Below, in pieces: positions 7,846 through 14,195 of a DNA stretch of 16,978 nucleotides (position 1 is the stretch's first letter; each line of letters begins with the position of its first letter). This stretch comes from an uncultured Oscillospiraceae bacterium (GTDB lineage Bacteria; Bacillota; Clostridia; Oscillospirales; Acutalibacteraceae). Where the stretch lies: NCBI GenBank assembly GCA_958354085.1, contig CATWUX010000041.1, positions 1 through 16,978 on the forward strand. Reading direction: 5' to 3'. Below the pieces are notes generated by a model, which was given only the letters and a program-made list of their open reading frames with translations, had not been told where the DNA came from and searched no databases. The position numbers and the translations under genes are program-made.

Positions 7846-7891
7846 GGTACTCAGTACCTTTGTTTAGTGCCTCCCTTGTGTAAAGGGAGGC
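7846..7891. repeat. Short palindromes in the galE/surface-protein spacer
   Basis: GGTACT-C-AGTACC (7846-7858) is a perfect 13-nt palindrome. GCCTCCCTT (7869-7877) and AAGGGAGGC (7883-7891) form a 9-bp hairpin with a 5-nt loop GTGTA. The second recalls palindromic repeats that I remember as common between genes in Ruminococcaceae genomes, but only one copy lies in this window. No gene is visible in the 244-bp spacer 7752-7995. Confidence 0.4.
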
Positions 7892-7922
7892 TCGGTTCTG
7901 TGCTTTCCGTTAGAAAACATAA

Positions 7923-7959
7923 AAACAGTGTCTGAAAGTTAAACTTTCAGACACTGTTT
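7923..7959 (-). terminator. Terminator of the large surface-protein operon
   Basis: Arms of 17-18 bp, AAACAGTGTCTGAAAGT and its complement, form a 37-nt near-perfect palindrome with about a 3-nt loop. On the minus strand the stem runs into TTTTTATG, so it terminates the operon that ends at 7996. With its A-rich left flank it is less likely to act on plus-strand transcripts. Confidence 0.85.
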
Positions 7960-7995
7960 AATCCGATAAACTCTACTTGCTCTTGTTATGGTTTA

Positions 7996-10900
7996 TTATT
8001 TTGTCAGGAATTTTTTCTTGAGCAGCAAAACCAGCAGCGCGGCATTTCCGAGTAAGGAAACGCTTCCGATGCACAGCCCGACGATTGTAATTATCCTGAT
8101 GATATCCGTCGCTTCCTGCTGGGTGCTGTCGACACTATTCAGCGTCTGAATGGCGGTGTCGTTGATCTCGTCCTGCTTCGCAATCTGCGCCTTCAAAGCA
8201 TCCAGCTCGGCACGCAGAGCGTCGACATCCTCCTTATGCTTGGCTTCCAGTTCGTCCAGCCGCTGGGACAGGCCGTCAATATCTCTCTTGAGCATCTCGT
8301 CTGCCAGCTTGTAGGCAGCTTCCAAAGCGGAGTTCAGCGTTTCGATCTTGCTGTTGAGTTGCTCCACATCTTCCGCCAAGGCGGTTTCCAGTTCTTCCTT
8401 GGCCGCATCCAAATCGGCCTTCACCTGTTCGATGGCTGCCAGCAACGCGTCGTCTGCTTCGTTCATAGTCTGCTTCAAAGCGTCAAGCTTGTCGGACAGG
8501 GCGTCGATATCCGCTTTCAAGAGGGCATCTGCGCTGAGATAGGCATCCGTCAGGTCGGTGATGGCTTTCTTCAGCGCTTCATCGGTGTCTTGGCTCAGCT
8601 TTTCAATGGCGGCGGACAGGTCCGCATTGACCTTGTCAATCGCTTTCTGCAGCGCGTCATCCGCTTCTTCCATAGCGTCACTCAGAGCTTTCTGCGCGGC
8701 TTCCAGATCATCATCCACCTGGGATTTCAGCGCCTCGTCGGCTGCCTGATAAGCCTCCGTTAGGTCTGCGATGGCATCGGCGAGGTCTGCGTCCTTTTCC
8801 TCAAGGGCTGCCTTAAGAGCGGCGATACTATCCCGTAGCTCCTGTATCAGAGCGTTGACCTCCTTGTCGCTCATGGCAAACAGGCAGAATACTTCGTTGG
8901 AGGGCATACCTCTTGTGCCTCCAATACCTCCCGTCGCCGCGTCTTCGCGATAAGGGATGACCGTAAACGTGGCGCCCGTCGCGTCATACCCGCTGACATC
9001 AATGGTGATCGTACGTTCCACCTTATCGCCATTGGGGCCATAATTGTTTGAACAAGCCCCAACATATCTATCATGCAGGTCGTCATACGCATAGAAATGT
9101 GTCGTTTGCATCCGTCCCGGATCTAGTGTCGGAGCAGTAAAGGTAAGGGTGACCTTGCCGTCTGAGTACTCTGCCTTCAGGTCGTCAACTGCCTTGGGCA
9201 GGTCCTTCTGATCCTTGACGGCATAACCCACAAAGGGAACTCCCTTAAACAGGTCGTCGGTCTTCCAGCCGATCAGCTTCCAGTTAAAGCCGTAGTCGGT
9301 CAGATCGGGACTGAGGTTCTGAACCGTACCGGACGTTTCAGTGCTGGTCATGGACGCCGTGGAGATAGAGCTGCCTTTCAGGCGTTCATATTCCGCGGTA
9401 ATGCCCGCATAGGCGCTGACGTTGAGTATATCGCTTCCTCCGCCTACCATAAGCGACATGTTGGCATAGCCGCCCTCGGCAACAGATTTGGTCTTTTCCT
9501 CTTCCAACGTGACGGAATAGGTCTGCGTCTGGGTTCCGCCCGCGTGGGAGAGCTTCATCCAGGTATCGGTGTCGCCCACTTTTGCCTTGCTCAGATCCCA
9601 GCCGGGGATACCGTTGTATGTATAGTCGGCGGCGCTTCTTGCATAAGCGAAGGGGTTGCCCTCGTTGTTCAGGTAGTATTTTTCTTTCAGCGCATCGGTA
9701 ATCAAACCCATTTTGTGCGATTTATCAACGTCGCTGTTATCGCTCGCCGCAACCGCTTTGTTGTACGCGGTTGCAAAATCGTTGTACTGATCCATGGAAA
9801 GCGATGTAAGCACAGGGTACTGCGGAGCGGAAATTATAAGTGCACTCGGAAGAAATTCATATTTTCCATCTTTATAAACCTGCACATCATAGTAGTAGTA
9901 ATACATCAGCGTCTGGCGCAGGATCACCTGGTTTTGGTCGTTGGCTTCAAACGTAGTAGTAAAGGTCTTATCGATGCTCTTTGTAAACTCCTGATTCAGC
10001 TCGTAAGCCAAGCCTGCTTCCATGCTTGCCTTTACGGCTCCGGCTTCCACCTCCGACGCAAAGCCTACGTTGTAGGACACCTCATCCGATGTACCGGTTG
10101 TGACGCGGTAACCCTCAGAATAGCTGTACTGGGTGGAGCTGTTTTCGGCTCCAAGCTCGGAAAAATAGGGAGCTGCCTGCAAAAACGCTACCGGCGTGGG
10201 GTCCGTGTAGGAGTATGCCTTGCCGCTGTACCTGCCCACCACGCTGTCGGTGCCGTAATCCACCGCGATCAGCAGTACGTTCGGGCCTCCCCTGCTGCAC
10301 GATACAAGCGAGGAAGCGGTTTCGGTCATTTTTTTCATAGCACGGTCTAATTTGCCGAGGGTACTGAACCAGACCGTCTCTGTTTTCATATCGTTCGCGC
10401 TTGTGCGCCCCCGGTCATAATAGACTACTTCCTTGTAATGGTAAGAGCCTTCCTTGTTCGCGTCGGTGTGGGTTTTGTAGCCCACAACGAGGAGAATGGC
10501 TTCCTTTCCTGTTGCGCTGCCAAAAACGTTTCCTACCGACGCGCTGTGAATAAATACTTCATCAACATCCTTACCGTCAATATTAAAATCATCATCCATA
10601 ACACAAGTGAAAAGATTCGGAAAATCACGGTTTTCGCCTGTTTGGTATCGTTCAATGGTATTTGAGGCGATGCTCTGAAGATTTCCGGCGTCGTCCAGGC
10701 AATAGAACCAGCCACTCAAGAATACATACTCCTGGGTATGCATGCCTTCCAGCGCCACACATTCCACAGAAAGCTGCTGGAAAAGCTGCTCCGACTCACG
10801 AAGGCTGTCGTCCCTTGCGATATAGCTGGTTTCCGTCCTTTTTAGTTCTCTGAGATTTCCAACGCTCTTCAGTGCACCCGCGCCGCTGGTTTTATAGTAT

Positions 10901-12183
10901 ATATAGGCAACGGTGTTGGCATTTTTGCTGTCATCAACAATTATGACATCGGTTGGCTTGCTTTGGTTTTTATATCCGGCGGCAATGATCTCATTTTTAC
11001 CGTCACCGTCAATATCACCTACGGCAACGCCGGGACAGGCTATGGTATTTGTCGTAGTACCATTGCTCTGTTTTGCACCGATAGACGCCTGGTCAACGGA
11101 AAGGGCGCTGACTCCGCTGGCGCCTTTCTTGCCGTAGCCGACGGAAAGATTGGGTATGCAGGTTGCGTTGCCAGCCGTGCTAACATAGTTACTGGAAATA
11201 TCACCCGTGTAGGAGAGTGCGACCAGGTCGTCAATACCGTCGCCGTTTACATCTCCGCTGGCAAGAGCCATGCAAAGCTGATTTTCTACCTGCCAGGATG
11301 CCCCTATCTTGTATTTAGAGTGATCAGGATGTAAGTAGGATAGACCGTTTGCACCAGCATAAATGCGTTTGCTGGAGTACGAGGAATTTGCGCAAGAAAC
11401 CTCATACATGCCTATGCCGTCGTAGAAGACAAGGCTGTCGCGGCCGTCACCGTTATAGTCGCCCGCGGTGATCTGAATGAAGTTGCCGGAGTCCACAACG
11501 GTAAGCTTTGATATGAAATCGCCATATCTAAAGTCGCTGCCTGATGTAAACGTCATATGATTCACTGTTCTTTTCGTCTCGGCGTTGACAATGTACAGAT
11601 GAAAAGAGGCAACAGGGCTGTCTTTACCTTGGTAATCTTTTTTGGTGCCATCGTAACTGAATCCCACGATTGCCACGTGATCCCTGCGTCCGGAACCGGT
11701 GGGGTCAAAAGCCACGCCCCGTGCAAAGCGCAATCCTCCAGGGATCGATCCGGCATCATTAGAATTCAGCATATCCGAGATGGATCCCTTCACCGCGTAG
11801 TTGTGTTCCTTCAGGTCATCGTGAAAAGCCGAAACTTTCGTTATTCCGTCATAGGATATGTATTCAAAGATTTCCGCCTTTTCTAGAATGGTGAACGCTT
11901 CGTTCTTTTGGGTGCCGTAGGGCGTCAGGGTGTCGTCGTTGAAGGAATCCGGCGCTTTTCCGGATTCAGCCTGCTCCATCATGGCACTGAAAATCGCTTC
12001 ACCGCTGATCTTGGAATTGTAGCCATAGCCTGAATCGGCATTCGGATACCAGGGCTTGATGATCATAGACGGATCATCATCGTCAGGAAACGGTAAGATG
12101 ATCGTCTCCGCCAATGTCTGTAGTGGAATCAGACTCAGCAGCATCAGTACGCTAAGGGCCAGTGAAATTATTCGTTTTTTCAT
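7996..12183 (-). CDS. Large exported, membrane-anchored surface protein: FG-GAP repeats, beta-rich core, coiled-coil stalk
   Basis: I do not recognise a named family. Its 1395 residues run as follows. A signal peptide (MKKRIISLALSVLMLLSLIP, cleavage probably near residue 26) is followed by a repeat domain with four DxxxDG calcium-type loops at residues 242, 311, 390 and 532 (DYNGDGRD, DVNGDGID, DIDGDGKN, DFNIDGKD). These are typical of FG-GAP/VCBS beta-propellers. Beta-rich segments lie at about 700-770 (with YYYYY at 761-765) and 881-973, and an Fn3-like domain at about 998-1100. An acidic, alanine-rich coiled coil covers 1107-1345, then a membrane helix at about 1364-1388 and a KKK tail. 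It has no LPXTG motif, so it should stay anchored by the helix with most of the chain outside. The start follows AAAGGAGG with 10-nt spacing and overlaps the TetR stop (ATGA). Adhesin, receptor or membrane-active protein are all possible. Confidence 0.85.
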   Translation of the reverse strand: MKKRIISLALSVLMLLSLIPLQTLAETIILPFPDDDDPSMIIKPWYPNADSGYGYNSKISGEAIFSAMMEQAESGKAPDSFNDDTLTPYGTQKNEAFTILEKAEIFEYISYDGITKVSAFHDDLKEHNYAVKGSISDMLNSNDAGSIPGGLRFARGVAFDPTGSGRRDHVAIVGFSYDGTKKDYQGKDSPVASFHLYIVNAETKRTVNHMTFTSGSDFRYGDFISKLTVVDSGNFIQITAGDYNGDGRDSLVFYDGIGMYEVSCANSSYSSKRIYAGANGLSYLHPDHSKYKIGASWQVENQLCMALASGDVNGDGIDDLVALSYTGDISSNYVSTAGNATCIPNLSVGYGKKGASGVSALSVDQASIGAKQSNGTTTNTIACPGVAVGDIDGDGKNEIIAAGYKNQSKPTDVIIVDDSKNANTVAYIYYKTSGAGALKSVGNLRELKRTETSYIARDDSLRESEQLFQQLSVECVALEGMHTQEYVFLSGWFYCLDDAGNLQSIASNTIERYQTGENRDFPNLFTCVMDDDFNIDGKDVDEVFIHSASVGNVFGSATGKEAILLVVGYKTHTDANKEGSYHYKEVVYYDRGRTSANDMKTETVWFSTLGKLDRAMKKMTETASSLVSCSRGGPNVLLIAVDYGTDSVVGRYSGKAYSYTDPTPVAFLQAAPYFSELGAENSSTQYSYSEGYRVTTGTSDEVSYNVGFASEVEAGAVKASMEAGLAYELNQEFTKSIDKTFTTTFEANDQNQVILRQTLMYYYYYDVQVYKDGKYEFLPSALIISAPQYPVLTSLSMDQYNDFATAYNKAVAASDNSDVDKSHKMGLITDALKEKYYLNNEGNPFAYARSAADYTYNGIPGWDLSKAKVGDTDTWMKLSHAGGTQTQTYSVTLEEEKTKSVAEGGYANMSLMVGGGSDILNVSAYAGITAEYERLKGSSISTASMTSTETSGTVQNLSPDLTDYGFNWKLIGWKTDDLFKGVPFVGYAVKDQKDLPKAVDDLKAEYSDGKVTLTFTAPTLDPGRMQTTHFYAYDDLHDRYVGACSNNYGPNGDKVERTITIDVSGYDATGATFTVIPYREDAATGGIGGTRGMPSNEVFCLFAMSDKEVNALIQELRDSIAALKAALEEKDADLADAIADLTEAYQAADEALKSQVDDDLEAAQKALSDAMEEADDALQKAIDKVNADLSAAIEKLSQDTDEALKKAITDLTDAYLSADALLKADIDALSDKLDALKQTMNEADDALLAAIEQVKADLDAAKEELETALAEDVEQLNSKIETLNSALEAAYKLADEMLKRDIDGLSQRLDELEAKHKEDVDALRAELDALKAQIAKQDEINDTAIQTLNSVDSTQQEATDIIRIITIVGLCIGSVSLLGNAALLVLLLKKKFLTK
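8179..8772 (-). repeat. Three internal repeats in the coiled-coil stalk
   Basis: Within the surface protein, units beginning IADLTEAYQAADEALK (residue 1138), ITDLTDAYLSADALLK (1208) and a more diverged NSALEAAYKLADEMLK (about 1284) recur at 70 and about 76 residues. The first two also share EADDAL, then a K/Q-V-x-ADL-x-AA block. The pattern suggests growth of the stalk by duplication of a helical segment. Confidence 0.7.
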
Positions 12184-12782
12184 AATGGGTTTTCCTCCTT
12201 TAATAAGCGGTCCTTTTGGGACAAATACAGTGCGATACCTTTCTTCAGAGCACGGAGCTGCGCTTGCAGATAGAAGTCATCCTCAAACAGCGCATAGTGG
12301 ACACTGGCGCGGATCAGAATGAAAATCAAGGGGGTGATAATGTCTTTCGGAATTCCGATTTTGCCTTCCAGCTCCACGGCATATTCGGAATACCGCCGGT
12401 TAACGCCCTCGAAGAAATTCTTGCCATGGGAAAAATACTTGGGATGGGTGTACACCTGATACATCAGCCGGTATTTCTTTCCGTGCGCTTTTGCCGTCCA
12501 GTAGGGTATCTCGTCGATAAATCGCCATATGTCCTCAACATTCGTGGGCGCCCGCGCCATAAAATCATCTTCTACCTTGCTCATGCAGTAGGCCGTGGAT
12601 TGGACGATCAGATCATCCAAATCGGTAAAATAGGTATACAGATTCGCGGAGGTGCAGCCGCACGCTTCGGCAAGTCCCTTAATGCCGACGGTGCCCAGTC
12701 CGTACTCCGCATAGCACTCGTAGCATTTTTCCATAAGCTCGTTTTTCTTGCGCCTGAATTCTTCTTCGTTTCTTACCCGCAC
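12180..12782 (-). CDS. TetR/AcrR-family transcriptional regulator
   Basis: This is a DNA-binding repressor of the TetR type, probably controlling its own operon. The 200-residue product has a basic N-terminus (NEEEFRRKKNELMEKCYECY), then the family helix-turn-helix from residue 31: VGIKGLAEACGCTSANLYTY, with the usual YFTDLDDL following. The C-terminal ligand/dimer domain is helical and not recognisably like a studied member. The start is GTG at 12780-12782, preceded by GGAG with 7-nt spacing; the ATG codons just upstream run into a stop after a few codons. The stop codon overlaps the ATG of the surface protein, so the two proteins are translationally coupled and likely made together. Repressor action is inferred from the promoter palindrome; an effector cannot be guessed. 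Confidence 0.88.
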   Translation of the reverse strand: MRVRNEEEFRRKKNELMEKCYECYAEYGLGTVGIKGLAEACGCTSANLYTYFTDLDDLIVQSTAYCMSKVEDDFMARAPTNVEDIWRFIDEIPYWTAKAHGKKYRLMYQVYTHPKYFSHGKNFFEGVNRRYSEYAVELEGKIGIPKDIITPLIFILIRASVHYALFEDDFYLQAQLRALKKGIALYLSQKDRLLKEENPL

Positions 12783-12794
12783 ATCATCACTCCA

Positions 12795-12814
12795 TTAACT
12801 AATCGGTCAATTAA
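12795..12814 (-). promoter_or_regulatory. Candidate TetR operator
   Basis: TTAACTAATCGGTCAATTAA is an imperfect palindrome whose inner part (TTAACTAATCGGTCAA) resembles the TTGACYnATnRGTCAA type of TetR-family sites. It overlaps the 3' base of the -10 box and the predicted transcription start of the tetR operon, which is where an autorepressor would bind. Confidence 0.5.
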
Positions 12815-12842
12815 TTATAACACGAGCATATGGAAAATGCAA
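12814..12842 (-). promoter_or_regulatory. Promoter of the tetR/surface-protein operon
   Basis: On the minus strand TTGCAT (plus 12837-12842), 17 nt, TATAAT (plus 12814-12819): near-perfect vegetative consensus. Such a strong core promoter would make the operon highly active unless it is repressed. Confidence 0.75.
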
Positions 12843-12845
12843 CGC

Positions 12846-12923
12846 TTATTTCTTTTCGGGAAGTATTTTTTTAATGCAAAAACCATAGATGTTTTGCAAA
12901 CTTCTGAATCTTCCCTTCATCAT
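12846..12923 (-). CDS. Possible 25-residue cationic peptide
   Basis: On the minus strand a GGAGG (plus 12929-12933) sits 5 nt before ATG ATG, opening a 25-codon frame that ends TAA just upstream of the tetR promoter. The peptide starts MMKGRFRSLQN, contains one cysteine, and ends KKILPEKK, giving a strong positive charge. It has no signal peptide and no recognised family. No clear promoter was found upstream, where the recombinase remnant lies. It could be a small secreted or regulatory peptide, a leader, or a chance frame; the ribosome binding site is the main support. Confidence 0.3.
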   Translation of the reverse strand: MMKGRFRSLQNIYGFCIKKILPEKK

Positions 12924-12942
12924 ATTTACCTCCGAATATTTT

Positions 12943-13130
12943 TGGCAAGGGACCGCATTGATGTGTATGAGATCACGGGCACCGGCAAGAACCGCAAGCA
13001 ACAGATAAAGATACACTATAAGTTTGTGGGGTATCTGGAACTGCCAAGTCTTGCAAGGCAGCACAATTACCGTGAGAAAACCCGAAAAGGCGTTGCCGTG
13101 GAATATGTCCCGAATGCTTTACCGGCATAA
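12943..13130 (+). pseudogene. C-terminal remnant of a large serine recombinase
   Basis: The plus-strand frame reads RDRIDVYEITGTGKNRKQQI, then KIHYKFVGYLELPS and TRKGVAVEYVPNALPA before TAA at 13128-13130. From family knowledge this is the C-terminal end of transposon-type large serine recombinases (DUF4368 region of TnpX-like proteins), which cut and rejoin DNA during excision and integration of mobile elements. The catalytic N-terminal domain and the rest are absent: sequence to the left is the tetR promoter region, so roughly the last 60 residues survive. The left edge of the remnant is uncertain (about 12940-12950). It cannot be functional. It marks the junction where another module replaced most of a mobile element. 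Confidence 0.65.
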
Positions 13131-13136
13131 CAAAAA

Positions 13137-13156
13137 GAGCAGGATAATCCCTGCTC
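13137..13156 (-). terminator. Hairpin after the recombinase remnant
   Basis: GAGCAGG (13137-13143) and CCTGCTC (13150-13156) form a 7-bp stem with a 6-nt loop. A T-run (TTTTTG) follows on the minus strand. It probably served as a terminator between the old recombinase gene and the tRNA-end region. Confidence 0.5.
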
Positions 13157-13185
13157 ATACATACAAGAAGATGCAAAATGTAGGC

Positions 13186-13240
13186 AAAAAGAAATCGAGT
13201 GTCCTCATCCCAACTCTCAGGTTGGTTAAGAACACTCGAT
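13186..13240 (-). terminator. Nested hairpin terminator downstream of the tRNA 3' end
   Basis: ATCGAGTGT (13194-13202) pairs with ACACTCGAT (13232-13240), and inside lies CCAAC (13210-13214) with GTTGG (13221-13225). On the minus strand it is followed by TTTCTTTTT. It begins one base after the CCA of the tRNA remnant, as expected for the native terminator of that tRNA gene. Confidence 0.65.
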
Positions 13241-13241
13241 A

Positions 13242-13256
13242 TGGTCGGAGTGGCGA
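13242..13256 (-). other. tRNA 3' end remnant, candidate attachment site
   Basis: On the minus strand TCGCCACTCCGACCA ends in an acceptor strand CACTCCG, a discriminator A and CCA. An acceptor starting with C and discriminator A fits tRNA-Pro genes. Upstream bases do not form a T-arm (TTCCTAT lacks the TTCGA/TTCAA core and stem), and no CGGAGTG 5' strand or cloverleaf follows in the next 100 bases. Only the 3' end is present, as at the distal end of an island that integrated into a tRNA gene. Confidence 0.5.
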
Positions 13257-13299
13257 TATAGGAACTATCCGCAAAGCCGCATGAATAAAGGGATTTCGC

Positions 13300-13328
13300 A
13301 GTCAATAAACAGTACATTATCCTATAAT
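13300..13328 (+). promoter_or_regulatory. Weak candidate promoter of parA
   Basis: TATAAT at 13323-13328 lies about 70 nt before parA. The -35 region (AGTCAA at 13300-13305, 17 nt upstream) is poor. The 13257-13397 stretch holds no other gene I can support. Confidence 0.35.
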
Positions 13329-13397
13329 TCACCATTTCTATCATGCTCAAACACTTGGATTACAACAGCGAACCCAAACTGTGTAGGGGGCATAAAC

Positions 13398-14195
13398 ATG
13401 TGTAAAGTCATATCCGTTATTTCGTGCAAAGGCGGCGTTGGGAAAACGACTTCTGCCGTCAATATCAGCTCATATATACAAATGCAGGGAAAAAGAGTGT
13501 GCGCCGTAGATTTAGATCCGCAGCACAACCTTTCCAAACACTTTGGAATTTATCCCGGCTGTCATTCGGAATTTCCCACTGTCTACGATTTGCTGTATGC
13601 AGCGATTAATGAAGCAGGCGAAAAGGAAGTTGAGGCATTGGTGCGGGAAAGCATCTGTCAATCCACTACGGTTGATGTTATTCCGTCAACTGAAAAACTT
13701 GCGTCTCTTGAGACAATTATTCCAACCGCCATTTGTCAAGAGCGTCTGCTGGAGCATATTCTATCCTTTATTAAGAAAGATTATGACTATATTTTTCTGG
13801 ACTGTCACCCGGGGCTGGATGTATTTTCAAAGAATGCTCTGGCCGCGTCCGATTCCGTTATTATTCCCGTTGAGGCACATATTCTCAGCAGCGACGGTCT
13901 GGATCAGGTGGAGAGGATGATACGCACCGTTCAGCGCCATTTAAATAAGAAACTGAAGATCGAGGGCGTTATCATTACGAAATATCAGGGAAACACGAAT
14001 TACTGCAAACAGATATCGGAACTGGTTATGCGTGACTTTGGAGACCATATTCATGTATTCGACAGTTATATCAAATATGCCATTAAGGTTGCAGAGGCTC
14101 CTGTTTTCGGCCTTTCTCTGCATGAATACGCTCCCGGCATTGAAGCGGCAAAGGCATATGCCAACATTGCCCGCGAGGTGATGCAATGTGGCTAA
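13398..14195 (+). CDS. parA: ParA-family partition ATPase
   Basis: ParA ATPases bind DNA non-specifically and move ParB-bound plasmids, integrative elements or chromosomes apart. The 265-residue product has the deviant Walker A KGGVGKTT (residues 11-18), the A' motif DLDPQHNLS (38-46) and Walker B YIFLDCHPGLD (131-141). It lacks an N-terminal helix-turn-helix, so it is the short Soj-like form common in integrative elements. I chose ATG at 13398 because AGGGGG (13385-13390) is 7 nt upstream; an in-frame ATG at 13281 adds 39 residues without similarity. The next gene, parB, overlaps its end by 8 bp. The absence of replication, ribosomal or oriC-linked genes and the adjacent recombinase remnant argue that it belongs to mobile DNA rather than to the chromosomal soj/spo0J locus. 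Confidence 0.9.
   Translation: MCKVISVISCKGGVGKTTSAVNISSYIQMQGKRVCAVDLDPQHNLSKHFGIYPGCHSEFPTVYDLLYAAINEAGEKEVEALVRESICQSTTVDVIPSTEKLASLETIIPTAICQERLLEHILSFIKKDYDYIFLDCHPGLDVFSKNALAASDSVIIPVEAHILSSDGLDQVERMIRTVQRHLNKKLKIEGVIITKYQGNTNYCKQISELVMRDFGDHIHVFDSYIKYAIKVAEAPVFGLSLHEYAPGIEAAKAYANIAREVMQCG

Noticed and set aside
8236..8763. Long plus-strand open frame (175 codons) opposite the coiled-coil region
   Set aside because: It is the mirror of a low-complexity, Ala/Asp/Leu-rich coding strand, has no ribosome site and no recognisable protein character.
8179..8772. Direct repeats in this region as a CRISPR-like array
   Set aside because: The periodicity is a protein-level coiled-coil repeat in frame with the gene, with diverged DNA copies and no spacers.
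9544..10350. 268-codon plus-strand frame inside the large surface gene
   Set aside because: Antisense to the beta-rich core; composition reflects the complementary strand.
12216..13130. 304-codon plus-strand open frame opposite tetR
   Set aside because: Most of it is antisense to tetR; only its last ~60 codons are meaningful, as the recombinase remnant, which I list separately.
13242..13330. A complete tRNA gene at the CCA-like end
   Set aside because: No T-arm, anticodon arm or 5' acceptor strand could be folded; only the last 15 bases fit.
13257..13397. A chromosomal-type parS site (TGTTTCACGTGAAACA-like) near parA
   Set aside because: No close match was seen here or elsewhere in the window by eye.
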